Shown one piece after another: positions 55,648 to 64,000 of a stretch of 64,000 nt of DNA. Each line of letters opens with the position of its first letter. The stretch's first letter is position 1. A program made the translations under genes and the position numbers. This DNA comes from Methanosarcina horonobensis HB-1 = JCM 15518 (GTDB lineage: Archaea; Halobacteriota; Methanosarcinia; Methanosarcinales; Methanosarcinaceae): NCBI RefSeq assembly GCF_000970285.1, contig NZ_CP009516.1, positions 1,033,036 to 1,097,035 on the forward strand, given 5' to 3'. The notes under the pieces were generated by a model, which saw only the letters and a program-made list of their open reading frames with translations, made no database searches and was not told the origin of the DNA.

Positions 55648-56388
55648 ATGGACAAAGTGAGGTCTAAAGATGGAACGCTTATTGCTTACGAGCGAAGTTG
55701 GATAGGACCTGCTCTGGTTTTGGTGCATGGCACAAGTGCAGATCACACGCGCTGGGCGTCTGTCCTTCCAATGCTGGAGCAAAAATTTACCGTTTATGCC
55801 CTTGACCGGCGTGGCCGCGGTCAGAGTGGAGATTCGGCAGTCTACTCCATCGAGCGTGAATATGAAGACATAGCCGCGGTAGTGAGTTCTATCCGGGAGC
55901 CGGTGAATCTTCTGGGTCACTCGTACGGCGCATTGATTTGTCTGGAAGCAGCTCTCCGCGTCACTAATCTCAACAAACTGGTACTCTATGAGCCATCCTT
56001 TCGTTTAGATGGGCCTTTATATCCACCTGATGTTCGGAGACGAATCCAGTCGCTGCTTGATTCAGGGAATCAGGAGAAAGCCCTGGTATTATTCTTCCGC
56101 GAGCTTGTTGGTGTACCGGAGGATCAACTCGAATCATTGCGAAACGAGCCAGTTTGGGCAGGCAGGTTAGCGGCGGCTCATACCATCCTTCGTGAATTCG
56201 CTGATGAGGACTATATACTCGACCCCCAGCGTTTCGAGAACCTAACTGTTCCTACTATGCTCCTGCAAGGTAGCGAAAGTCCTGACTTTCTCAGGACAAC
56301 AACGGAGACATTGCATGCAGCATTACCCAATAGCAGAATTGTCGTCATGCCGGGGCAGCAGCACATCGCTATGAGAACAGCACCTTAA
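55648..56388 (+). CDS. Alpha/beta hydrolase, last ~15 residues lost to a nonsense codon
   Basis: About 246 residues from the ATG at 55648 (8 bases after AAGGGG). LVLVHGTSADHTRW is the oxyanion-hole motif; VNLLGHSYGALICLEAA has the nucleophile Ser; VVMPGQQHIAMRTAP has the catalytic His. The frame meets TAA at 56386, but the same frame continues LFVRLVTEFLIGSI to a TAA at 56431, the normal last helix of the family. So a GAA-to-TAA type change shortened the protein. The triad is kept, so it may still work. Distinct subfamily from the hydrolase at 45274. Confidence 0.78.
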   Translation: MDKVRSKDGTLIAYERSWIGPALVLVHGTSADHTRWASVLPMLEQKFTVYALDRRGRGQSGDSAVYSIEREYEDIAAVVSSIREPVNLLGHSYGALICLEAALRVTNLNKLVLYEPSFRLDGPLYPPDVRRRIQSLLDSGNQEKALVLFFRELVGVPEDQLESLRNEPVWAGRLAAAHTILREFADEDYILDPQRFENLTVPTMLLQGSESPDFLRTTTETLHAALPNSRIVVMPGQQHIAMRTAP

Positions 56389-56870
56389 TTGTTTGTGCGC
56401 CTGGTCACTGAATTCTTAATAGGATCAATCTAAATGTCCGGGAGGGGTTAGCAGCATGCCTATTTATTATTCACGGTGCTCCCATTGCGGACTCTTTCCG
56501 ATCATTGTTGACCGAGCCAATTCTGGATCACCAATACAGCACACTGTCTACCATCGCGGGGGCGAATCACTCAACCGTTTCTCTCCGTCCTCGATAGCGA
56601 TAGAAAAATTCTCTGATCCCGTTTTTGATCCCGTTTTGGGGAAACGCACCGGTTGCTTTTGGAGAGGTTGCCGCATGTCCGCGTTTTTGTCCTTCCAGGT
56701 GCAATGCACAGGCTGAGATGCAGAACCCACATGAAATAGCTAGAGCTCTCTTGGACTTCTTCGCGCATCACCCCATCCGGCCCCCTACCAGTTCTGGCCT
56801 TTGATCCCCAGAGAGCCTGCCTTTGAGCATGGACCTCGATCAGTTCCACGGGTTGCCTCGATGTCGTTCC
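56389..56870. other. Intergenic region
   Basis: Open frames on both strands (56456-56849) look like chance: no family resemblance. A short direct repeat GATCCCGTTTT occurs twice at 56615-56640. Confidence 0.4.
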
Positions 56871-57428
56871 TTACAACCTGGCAATAATGATGTAATGATA
56901 CGGCCCAGCCTCTTTTACCGATGTCACATGAAACCCGGCAGACTCGATTAGTTGCTGAGCTTTACCGATGGAGAACCTCTTTTCCAGTGGCGGGCCAAAT
57001 GACATCGGCTCGGGTTTCCAATCGAGGTCGACTAACAATCCTGATGGTCGGAGCATCCGCTTTGCATTCCCGATCACCTGTGCCGGGTCGGCAAAATCAT
57101 GGAGATCTATCCCAAAGAAGACAAAATCGGCACATCCCTCGCAGGCGATGGTCTCCTCCGCAGCCTGCACTTTGGCTGACAAATGTCCGAGTCCCTCTTC
57201 CGCTGCTTTCTGCTGGAGTCGCATTATGGAACCTTTGTCGATATCTACTGCGATCACTTTTCCTTCCTGCCCTACTATCCTCGCTGCAGGTATGGCAAAG
57301 TACCCGTCACCGCATCCCACGTCCACGAATGTCATACTCGGCTTCAGGCCGATGTCGATCAAAATCTTTTCCGGGTCCTGCCATTTCCGGCGCTCTGGAT
57401 CATTTATCGGAAATTGCCTATGTACCAT
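56871..57428 (-). CDS. Class I SAM-dependent methyltransferase
   Basis: 185 residues from the ATG at 57428, chosen because GAGG lies 8 bases before it. Motif I MTFVDVGCGDGYFAIPAARI, acidic loop KVIAVDID, motif II/III region DFVFFGIDLHDFADPAQVIG, and LRPSGLLVDLDWKPEPMSFG. A compact single-domain enzyme of the Methyltransf_11/25 type. The substrate is not evident; small molecules are likely. DPERRKWQDPEKILIDIGLK is typical of archaeal and clostridial homologs. Confidence 0.83.
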   Translation of the reverse strand: MVHRQFPINDPERRKWQDPEKILIDIGLKPSMTFVDVGCGDGYFAIPAARIVGQEGKVIAVDIDKGSIMRLQQKAAEEGLGHLSAKVQAAEETIACEGCADFVFFGIDLHDFADPAQVIGNAKRMLRPSGLLVDLDWKPEPMSFGPPLEKRFSIGKAQQLIESAGFHVTSVKEAGPYHYIIIARL

Positions 57429-57629
57429 ATAACAAACCTCATGCAATTACTGGTCAGGTAAAAATATTTCATATAAATTATTTTTTATGCATCTCTATTG
57501 GCTACTGCTGGCTATTGTTCAATCAAAACTGTCATTGAGCCAAAATTTGATATTCATTACCTGGTGGCCGTCACGGACTTTGCCACTGCCATGTATCCAG
57601 CTTAAAGTGATGACGAGATTAGTCGCAGT

Positions 57630-57790
57630 CACGTTTTTCCCGGGATAGGTGTGTCAAGAAACTCTTTGATCATCGAAAACAGCCAATCGCGGCACGTCCA
57701 ATGAAGCATAATGTGAATGGCGCCTGGGAGCACTGCAAACTGAAAACGTGAGAGACCAGTAAGATCTCTGAGCATATCGTCGCAGAGCCT
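57630..57790 (-). pseudogene. Alpha/beta hydrolase C-terminal scrap
   Basis: Reads LRDLTGLSRFQFAVLPGAIH, then IMLHWTCRDWLFSMIKEFLD and TPIPG, aligning with the C-termini of the hydrolases at 45274 and 58912. The rest (to ~57900) is not readable as the same protein. A third copy of this hydrolase, almost erased. Confidence 0.65.
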
Positions 57791-57908
57791 TTATCTAATG
57801 ACTTCTTCAGATGCAGAGCACCTTCAATAACCAGCCAGCTTGAGCAGTTGGCTATAACCTCTTGCTGGGTGGTGGCACAGATGATAAATGTAGCATTTCC
57901 CTGCCAAC

Positions 57909-58805
57909 TTACGAAAAGCCCATAATAATGCTCTGCGTGAATTGATTAGCAATCGAACCACTCGGATCGAGCGTGGGATTGAAGATGGTAATTGTTATAC
58001 CCACTGCCTGACCTGATGTCATTAAAGCTCTCAACAGAGCACTCAATTCATCCCATTGCAAACCGCCGTCCGGTAGGGGATAATCCACCGCCGGCATGAT
58101 CGCATTGTCCAGCACATCAGCATCAAGGTGAATCCAGAACCCGTTAAGTTGATCTTTTTGTAGCCTCTCAAGAGCTTTTTGAGCAGCTATATCGCTTCCC
58201 AGAGCGCGCACCTGCTCCAGGCTAAAAGCGTTTATCGAAGTCTCTCGAATATCCTGACTGGCGTGTTCCTTCTGTTCTTCAGTATCACGGTAACCGAATG
58301 CGATGATGTCTTCGTCTCGCACGAGTGGCTTAAGTCCGTCTATGTCGGTTAGAATGTTTGGGCCTCTGCCGGAAACGATGGCCAATTCCATAGAGGCAAC
58401 CTCACCATTTGGCTCAGCCTCAGGTTGATAAAAATCGGCGTGACCATCAATAAAAAAAAGTCCATATTTACCTGAACGCCGTAAAGCTAACATACAACCA
58501 ATTAGAATGCTGCAATCTCCTCCGAGCACAACGGGAAACCGCCCTTTTCTTCGCACGTCGGCAACCTTTTCGGCCAGGCGTAAAGAAAATTCTTTGATCG
58601 AATACGGATTCAGAAGAAGTGTGTCCCTATCTCTTTCTGGTTTGTAGGGAGGGGCATCAACTCGACCCGCATATCCTGCCCGTAAACCCTGGATTAATCC
58701 GGCATTCTTCAACGCTTCCGGTAAAGTTTCAACTCCTGTAGGTTTAAGCCCCAGGATGGAGGGAGCATCAATTACTGAGAACTGTAGCATAGTCTCTATC
58801 CCCAC
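57909..58805 (-). CDS. Arginase/agmatinase-family ureohydrolase
   Basis: 298 residues. Manganese-binding motifs: FPVVLGGDCSILIGCMLAL, LFFIDGHADFYQPEAEPN and GFWIHLDADVLDNAIMP; all His and Asp ligands are present. These enzymes hydrolyse arginine, agmatine, formiminoglutamate or related guanidino compounds. The N-terminal SVIDAPSILGLKPTGVETLP resembles the bacterial arginase-like branch. It sits among hydrolase relics without pathway partners, so the substrate is open. Confidence 0.85.
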   Translation of the reverse strand: MGIETMLQFSVIDAPSILGLKPTGVETLPEALKNAGLIQGLRAGYAGRVDAPPYKPERDRDTLLLNPYSIKEFSLRLAEKVADVRRKGRFPVVLGGDCSILIGCMLALRRSGKYGLFFIDGHADFYQPEAEPNGEVASMELAIVSGRGPNILTDIDGLKPLVRDEDIIAFGYRDTEEQKEHASQDIRETSINAFSLEQVRALGSDIAAQKALERLQKDQLNGFWIHLDADVLDNAIMPAVDYPLPDGGLQWDELSALLRALMTSGQAVGITITIFNPTLDPSGSIANQFTQSIIMGFS

Positions 58806-58911
58806 TTATTTAATAAAGATCTTCTAAATCTTCAAAATTCATCATGAAGATGCCAGTCTCGACCGCCCTGTTTTCTCTTTGTTTGCAGTTCATGCAGCTG
58901 AGAAGTCATGC

Positions 58912-59727
58912 TCACCTGGCCTCTGGCATGGGAGCATCAAGAAACTCCGTAACTATCGGGATAAGCCAATTTGAACGATCCACAAGTTCGATGTCGGTGG
59001 TGTTGGGAAACACAGCAAGTCGTGATTGTGGAAGGATGGAGATGTCTTCAGGAACGCCACCGAGCAATCGTAACATCTCTACAGAGCGCTCGGGGCGGAC
59101 AATATCCGAATCCCCTATTATGACCAGAGTGGGTGCCTTTATCGACCGAATCGCCCCGGCAGGCAAGTCCGGGATATGCAGATCCAGCTGTTTCAGCTTG
59201 TCGACCAGAGTGGGCCAGTCTTCCGGATTCGGAGTTATACGGATGTATTCATCCTGCCAGGATGTCCCAGTCAGGTCTTCGGGCTTCAATTTCTCCATTC
59301 CTGTCAGGAGCCCGGGACGAAATCCGCTGTTGTTGTAGGTAACCGAAGCGACCACGAGCTTACTTACCAGATCCGGGTAATGGATTGCAATACGCAGGGC
59401 TATGCCGGCTCCCATGCTATAGCTGAAGAAATCGGCATTCTTGATATTGAGCTATCTGAGAAGAGCGACTGTATCGTCTGCCATTTGCCTGACGGTCAGA
59501 GGGCGACTGATATCAGCCGTGTGTCCATGAGCCTGCTGTTCGATTGTAATGACCTGTCGTTTCCTGGCAAGGGACGGGAGAAGCTTTCCGAAAGATGTCC
59601 CGGTTGCTGACAATGCACCGTGAAGCAGGACAAGTGAACTGCCTGTGCCGTGGATCTCATAATACATTTTAAGGCCATTTACGGGAGCATAGCCACTCCT
59701 GTAACCGTTATTTCTTTCACCGGGTAT
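58912..59727 (-). pseudogene. Alpha/beta hydrolase copy with in-frame UAG, lost start and lost catalytic His
   Basis: Aligns end to end with the hydrolase at 45274. Three differences stand out. The start is ATA (59727) where the intact copy has ATG. A TAG at 59449-59451 replaces a Gln codon (LLRQL becomes LLR-stop-L) while the frame stays open on both sides. The catalytic His region TTHITL is TTDIEL. Ser in FFSYSMGAG and Asp in IIGDSDIVRPE are kept. The UAG could be read as pyrrolysine in Methanosarcina, but the other lesions favour a pseudogene. Confidence 0.75.
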
Positions 59728-59871
59728 ACTTTTCGTCCTTATGCACTCCCCTTCGGTAATCAGGTTCTGTAGAAAATCTTCTAAGTCTGATTTTTACCCT
59801 TTATTTTTTATAAACATTATGTTATAAATCAACTCCTTACTTATATCCCCACAAATATTTAGCCTACTGCT

Positions 59872-60330
59872 TCAAACCACTGAGCGGGAGTATCTGTACC
59901 GGACTAACGTTTCTGGACCCCATAAGAATATGACAATTGCAGTCGCGACTGTCATAACGATAAACGCAATGAAGGGGTCGTAATATGAACCGTAAATTGG
60001 AAACAAGACAAGTTCACTAACATTGCTCATGGCATGGAATGAGATTGCTGCGAATACGCTTTTCCCAGACTGTTGTAAATCCAGACAATAAGAACTCGTA
60101 GCACAACCGTAGCCGCATTTTTCCCTGCCACCCAGATTGGAGTGTAGTGGGTTTGAAGGAAGGGAGTAATGTGCCATACTGCCCATACTGTCCCCAAAAT
60201 GATACCGGTTTCCAATGCGTTCCACCGATCCTGCAATGGGTCAGTTGCATATCCCGTCCAGCCTATCTCCTCACCTATCCCCCCGATAAAAAAACCACGA
60301 AAGATACCGGTAACATCAAAACTGGAAATT
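59872..60330 (-). pseudogene. CPBP intramembrane protease relic, copy 3
   Basis: Minus-strand pieces: GGIGEEIGWTGYATDPLQDR, GIILGTVWAVWHITPFLQTH and RVLIVWIYNS, then a frame change at ~60070, then SGKSVFAAISFHAMSNVSEL and IFLWGPETLVRYRYSRSVV. The N-terminal third is missing. The order and 3' flank match the CPBP relic at 46240, including the spacer to the next hydrolase. Confidence 0.75.
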
Positions 60331-60483
60331 GGAAGTTAGGAATCCATATCCCCATTAACAATAATTAGTGGAATATTCGCAATTATGGGAAAAGAGGACA
60401 TAGAGAGTACGTGAGGAAGATATCCTCAGGTATTTTCATGCCAAAAAATATAGCTTTGTGTTCTGCAAGGCTATGTAGGGATA

Positions 60484-61254
60484 TCAATAGGGCACTTTCT
60501 TATAGCAGAGCCACCAATCGAAGCAAGTCATATTATTGCCTGTGACGCGTGTAGCCTTTGTCGTCTCATTTGTGGGTGGTGGTACTATGACGTTATCACC
60601 TATCAGTTCATTGTTCGGCCAGTTGGCAGGCATAGCGACCTTGTTCTGGTCTGAGACCTGCAGGGCTTTAACAGTCCTCAGGATCTCATCCATGTTTCTG
60701 CCCACTTCCTGGGGATAATACAGTATTGTCCTAACAGTTCCTGTGGGATCTACTATGAATACTGCTCTGACTGTGTTGGTTCCCTTAGCAGGGTGGATCA
60801 TGCCGAGCTGTGTGGCAACGCTCCCGGTGCCATCGGCTATTATCGGAAATGTTATGTTCGTCATCAGAGTATTGTTGATCCACTCAATCCACTTCATATG
60901 GGCCTGAACCTGATCTATGGAAAGCCCTATTAGCTCTGTATTGTTCTCCCTGAACTGCTCATGCCTCTTGGCGAAAGCCACAAACTCAGTGGTGCATACA
61001 GGCGTGAAATCCCCAGGATGGCTGAAAAGGACGAACCATTTGCCTGCATAAGCATCCGGCAAAGTCATCGTTCCTGTAGTCGTCTGTACTGTCATATTTG
61101 GAAACTTCTCGCCTAACAGTGGAATCTTTTGAGTAGCATTCTTTTGAGTAGCATTATCTGTTCCTTGAGTAGCATTATCTGTTGATAATGCCGGTGTTAC
61201 CAAGATGCTTAAAAAAACTAGCAACGTGGCCGATAAAATCAAAAATCTGCTCAT
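60484..61254 (-). CDS. Exported peroxiredoxin (AhpC/TSA, Prx6-like)
   Basis: 256 residues. A signal peptide ([20 protein letters not shown]) is followed by an NAT(Q)-rich linker with short repeats (TDNATQ twice). The peroxiredoxin domain starts at ~45: [20 protein letters not shown] has the peroxidatic Cys, and [18 protein letters not shown] the conserved Arg region. Near the C-terminus, [13 protein letters not shown] holds two more Cys. Prx6-type enzymes reduce peroxides; an exported form in a strict anaerobe suggests defence at the cell surface, with an unknown electron donor. Confidence 0.87.
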   Translation of the reverse strand: MSRFLILSATLLVFLSILVTPALSTDNATQGTDNATQKNATQKIPLLGEKFPNMTVQTTTGTMTLPDAYAGKWFVLFSHPGDFTPVCTTEFVAFAKRHEQFRENNTELIGLSIDQVQAHMKWIEWINNTLMTNITFPIIADGTGSVATQLGMIHPAKGTNTVRAVFIVDPTGTVRTILYYPQEVGRNMDEILRTVKALQVSDQNKVAMPANWPNNELIGDNVIVPPPTNETTKATRVTGNNMTCFDWWLCYKKVPY

Positions 61255-61567
61255 TAACTAACCCCCATACATGTTACAGATTATTTTCATTTTTGATATT
61301 TATAAAATTATCTGTATTATAATCATCAGTAGTGTTTTTATTGTATCTAGTTTCTTAGTTAAAATTGCGAGGGCGCACCCCGTTGTAAGCTGCAGGTATT
61401 CATAAAGAATAAAGGTGGATATCAAGTCTTGGGCAAAGCAGTTTATAAGTAAATAGATGAGAGAATGACTACCCAAAATGACACAAAAATTTGGCAGGAG
61501 GGATAAGACTCCGATATCTCGAGACTCCTGCATATCAGGTGAAGTATCTACCGACCGTGTCGGCATT
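61255..61567. other. Intergenic region with one dispersed hairpin repeat
   Basis: No gene supported. Contains repeat copy B at 61365-61401. Confidence 0.45.
61365..61401 (+). repeat. Dispersed double-hairpin repeat, copy B
   Basis: TTGCGAGGGCGCACCCCGTT, then AAGCTGCAGGTATTC; aligns with the reverse complement of 21556-21592. Confidence 0.5.
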
Positions 61568-61888
61568 TTAAGATGGCTGCTTTTGTAGAGAGCTGTTTTT
61601 ATAAACTCCTTCTACCGATATTGTATCATTCTCATCTAAGGACCCGTAGACCTCTCTGCCCTCCAGTATGGTATTCAATACCCTGACCTTGTTGATATCC
61701 TCCGGCGGCAGCTTGAAGAGATCTTTGTCGAGGACTATCAAATCGGCCATCTTACCGACCTCCAGGGAACCAGTCTCATTCTCCAGGAAAGCGGCATATG
61801 CTCCGTTGATTGTTGCACATTCGATAAGGGTCTTCAAATCGACCTTCTCCTCAGGCCACAGCGGTTTTGTGACGTTGGTATCCTGCAT
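61568..61888 (-). pseudogene. Amidohydrolase (YtcJ-like), C-terminal fragment
   Basis: About 106 residues: LKTLIECATINGAYAAFLEN, ETGSLEVGKMADLIVLDKDL and ILEGREVYGS are the C-terminal helix and small beta-sandwich of the amidohydrolase-3 family. The metal-binding barrel is absent; the next upstream sequence (plus strand from 61905) belongs to a different relic. Truncated gene. Confidence 0.7.
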
Positions 61889-61904
61889 CTGCTACCGCAC
61901 TAAC

Positions 61905-62539
61905 GAAAACAATATGCTTAACTGGACAAACTTCATACGCAGTATAATACGCGAATACGGTTCTTTGCTTGCAAAAATCCAAATTACTGAGGAACCAAAT
62001 AATCCTCACGCAGCAACAGGAGGTGACGGCAGCTTTTTGAACGTCCGAAAAGCACTTATCGAAGGCATTATAGCCGCCAGCGATGAAGCACAAAAAGCAG
62101 GCTACTACAGGTTGGCTTCAATGCAGTACCCTCTTTCAATCCCACCGATGACTTCTGGAAAGAAATAGCCTCTTTAAGCTCAAGCAACCCTGCCTTTCTA
62201 GATGCTTTAGACTATGTTGGCTTCGACTTTTACCCTGGCGTTTTTCGCCCTCTTCCTCCAAACCTGACCATAAAAGACGCTGTGGCAGGTGTGCTAACAA
62301 GCTTTAGAACTGTAAGTCTAGCAACCGGCGAAATATCCACATCGGTTCCCATACACATCACCGAAAACGGTTGTCCAACAAGCCCGATTCGAACCTACCA
62401 ACAACAAACCACTACTATTGAAGAAATAATACGAACCATTTACCAAAAAAGAAACGAACTCAATATAACACACTATGAATTCTTCGATTTCCTTGATGCT
62501 GATAGCACCAAAGGCTGTATATTGTGCCTGATTATTTAA
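61905..62539 (+). pseudogene. Glycoside-hydrolase-like TIM-barrel protein relic
   Basis: In one frame: WTNFIRSIIREYGSLLAKIQ, ITEEPNNPHAATGGDGSFLN and ALIEGIIAASDEAQKAGYYR. A frame change at ~62115 gives FNAVPSFNPTDDFWKEIASL, LDYVGFDFYPGVFRPLP, then VPIHITENGCPTSPIRTYQQ and HYEFFDFLDADS. ITEEPN and HITENGCPT look like the acid/base and nucleophile Glu strands of clan-A glycoside hydrolases. N- and C-termini are missing. Confidence 0.6.
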
Positions 62540-63609
62540 ATGAGAACTGCAGGAAGTTCCATGAATTTTCCATACCGTGCAACCTCTGATTCCAATGCCT
62601 CCTGCTCGTCTTCGTTCAATTTCCGAAACGGATTTAGCCTGATTTCAACCGTACTTTTCTTCAAAGCTCTATTCCAGGTGCCTGCCACTCTGCCATTCAA
62701 AATGATGACTGCGGTCAAAGCATTACCCATCGAAATCATTCTCTCAATATCTCGAGTCTCACTGATATCTTCCCTATCTTTGTAGGCAATTGTGTACTCA
62801 TCATAAATTGATAGTAAAAACGCGGATGGTGACTTCGGTGTTGTCACTTCTGTGTGAGTAGGAAACCAATATGTTTTGCCGTCAAGAGTTGCTTGCTCTA
62901 ACTTTGATTTGATTAGATCAAGGGCACATCTCGCATCTTTAACGGTAAGACCTGACCACCAGGAAAAGTCCTTCAGCTGGGCTGGCCCGTGGCTTGTAAA
63001 ATAATTGAGTGCAAGTTTAGCGAGAGCCCGTTCTCGATTCAGTTTTTTTGCTTTTTCCACGCGTTCTTCAAGAAGTGCGTAAGTAAATTGTTTCCCGCGC
63101 CGTGGTCCGCTGCAAATCAATCCGTCCAGCTCTGCCCACATAATGATGTGGGCCAGACGTTGAACATCAGTCTCGATGCCTATATTCGCTAATATCGTCT
63201 TAAGCTCTTGTCGAGTAAGGTATGTGTGGTCCTGCAACGCTCTGGTAATCGCGACATTGCTTCTGGCAAAAAACGCGTCATCGAGTTCGAGTTTTCGATT
63301 GTAATGCGCAAGGAGCGCTTTCACTCGCGGTGCAGTCAATTCAAGCATCCAGCGGATATCTTCCGGCATGACAAAATGCCATGTAGGGCGCATTACATGG
63401 GTTCGCAGGATCTTGCCTTCATTAAAAGCTTTTTCAATATCCTCATCAGTTGAATTTTTAATACGAAGCCCGAGCGCCCATTTCGCAGCAGCAAAATCCT
63501 GTGCTTGCACGGCACCTAAATGTGAAACTGCATCAGCTGCACTTTTAAACGGAGAATCCGTTAGCCCGCTATTGTGGAGCCGAAGCCTGAGAATTTCTGA
63601 AGCATTCAT
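62536..63609 (-). CDS. AlkZ/YcaQ-like winged-helix DNA glycosylase family protein
   Basis: 357 residues. The N-terminal part has AADAVSHLGAVQAQDFAAAK: Gln35-Ala-Gln37 matches the catalytic Q-X-Q motif of the AlkZ/AlkX (YcaQ) family, which opens interstrand cross-links and removes bulky lesions. ILRTHVMRPTWHFVMPEDI is the second family block; tandem winged helices follow (LTRQELKTILANIG, LKDFSWWSGLTVKDA). Bacterial members often protect producers of DNA-damaging antibiotics. It overlaps the 3' end of the adjacent glycosidase relic by four bases. A 21-22-bp tandem repeat lies upstream. Confidence 0.82.
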   Translation of the reverse strand: MNASEILRLRLHNSGLTDSPFKSAADAVSHLGAVQAQDFAAAKWALGLRIKNSTDEDIEKAFNEGKILRTHVMRPTWHFVMPEDIRWMLELTAPRVKALLAHYNRKLELDDAFFARSNVAITRALQDHTYLTRQELKTILANIGIETDVQRLAHIIMWAELDGLICSGPRRGKQFTYALLEERVEKAKKLNRERALAKLALNYFTSHGPAQLKDFSWWSGLTVKDARCALDLIKSKLEQATLDGKTYWFPTHTEVTTPKSPSAFLLSIYDEYTIAYKDREDISETRDIERMISMGNALTAVIILNGRVAGTWNRALKKSTVEIRLNPFRKLNEDEQEALESEVARYGKFMELPAVLI

Positions 63610-63627
63610 GGAAATAACGTTAATTTC

Positions 63628-63696
63628 TTCTGACTATTCCTATTATGTCTTTGACTATTCCCATCATATTTTCTGACTATTCCTATCGTATTCGCA
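63628..63696 (+). repeat. Three ~22-bp tandem repeats upstream of the AlkZ-like gene
   Basis: TGACTATTCC occurs at 63631, 63652 and 63674 (period 21-22 bp, two helical turns) with similar flanks (TCTGACTATTCCTATCGTAT). It begins about 20 bases from the start codon, so it may be a regulatory array. Confidence 0.6.
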
Positions 63697-63740
63697 TAAT
63701 CTTAACCCATATTTTCTATTCTGGACTATCGTTCCGCGGA

Positions 63741-64000
63741 TCACTGAGGAACAACAGCAATAGCATCCATTTCTACCAGAAAATCCGGGTTTGCCAGCTC
63801 CGATACGAACATGGCGGTAATGGCTGGAAGGTTGGGTCTTTGACTCCAGAATTGCTGAAATGCTTCAAAACCTGGTTGAAGTGGTTGCCCCTGGACTATA
63901 TACACATTCCACTTGACAATATGCTCCAGTTCAGCGCCACCAGCCTTTAATGCCGTCTGCAGGTTGGCTAAAACCTGTTCCGTCTGCTTCTTGATGTCAC
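63741..64000 (-). CDS. RidA/YjgF-family protein, 5' end outside the window
   Basis: The C-terminal ~86 residues: KKQTEQVLANLQTALKAGGA, HIVKWNVYIVQGQPL, then LPAITAMFVSELANPDFLVE and MDAIAVVPQ. RidA proteins hydrolyse reactive enamines/imines. The Arg that binds the substrate carboxylate in true RidA is expected just before the TAMFV strand; here PAIT is found, so this is one of the Rid subfamilies without it, with another or unknown activity. Confidence 0.82.
   Translation of the reverse strand, partial: DIKKQTEQVLANLQTALKAGGAELEHIVKWNVYIVQGQPLQPGFEAFQQFWSQRPNLPAITAMFVSELANPDFLVEMDAIAVVPQ

Noticed and set aside
56456-56849. Overlapping frames on both strands (86 and 92 residues)
   Set aside because: No similarity to known proteins; low-complexity direct repeat explains part of it.
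62380-62410. tRNA-like TTCGAACC box
   Set aside because: Lies within glycosidase-relic coding sequence and no cloverleaf can be drawn around it.

Overview
The window reads as chromosome of a Methanosarcina species (methanogenic archaeon). The evidence is a complete coenzyme F430 (cfb) gene set, archaeal housekeeping genes (two-domain tRNA-splicing endonuclease EndA, HflX), a methylcobamide:CoM-methyltransferase-like protein, AT-rich spacers several hundred bases long, frequent TTG/GTG starts behind GGAGG/GGTG sites, and many decaying gene duplicates. I cannot name the species from sequence alone.

Layout. 1-1.7 kb: an RNB-type exoribonuclease on the minus strand, cut by the left edge, whose last visible residues look like the start of a double-stranded RNA-binding domain. 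2-11 kb: an accessory stretch with an Acg-type nitroreductase, GrpB-like protein, cupin, acyltransferase and a family of three tandem small helical proteins of unknown function. At least seven copies of a ~37 bp element resembling a CRISPR repeat are scattered through it. 11-20 kb: an APC permease fused to two universal-stress domains, a transglutaminase-like lipoprotein, stress-type small proteins (one with a decayed tandem copy), a DUF2267 gene with no normal start codon, a frameshifted tocopherol-cyclase-like gene and a secreted beta-propeller protein. 20-21.5 kb: remains of a type I restriction-modification locus with a 68-bp tandem repeat.

21.9-31 kb is the conserved core. cfbA-cfbE-cfbD-cfbC-cfbB all run on the plus strand and together make coenzyme F430, the nickel cofactor of methyl-coenzyme M reductase, from sirohydrochlorin: nickel insertion (A), a,c-diamide formation (B), six-electron reduction and lactam cyclisation (C and D, nitrogenase-like), and final carbocyclic ring closure (E). 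endA, a DUF2209-type protein and hflX follow; hflX appears to start at ATT.

31-45 kb holds scattered single genes: PHP phosphoesterase, SRPBCC protein, cupin, membrane proteins, an N-acetyl sugar amidotransferase, a Yip1/heme-domain-like membrane protein, an MtaA/MtbA-like methyltransferase, and a 1125-residue NACHT-HEAT-repeat protein that could be a defence or signalling STAND ATPase. 45-61 kb is a recently acquired and decaying island. A module of alpha/beta hydrolase plus CPBP membrane protease occurs in several copies, mixed with leucine-carboxyl-methyltransferase-like genes, TetR regulators, a GC-rich actinobacterial-looking carboxymuconolactone-decarboxylase protein, an IS605-type TnpB element and many gene relics. 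One TetR gene has a perfect 9-bp inverted repeat just upstream, and one hydrolase copy carries an in-frame UAG codon, notable because Methanosarcina can decode UAG as pyrrolysine. 60-64 kb: an exported peroxiredoxin, two relics, an AlkZ/YcaQ-like glycosylase and a partial RidA-family gene.
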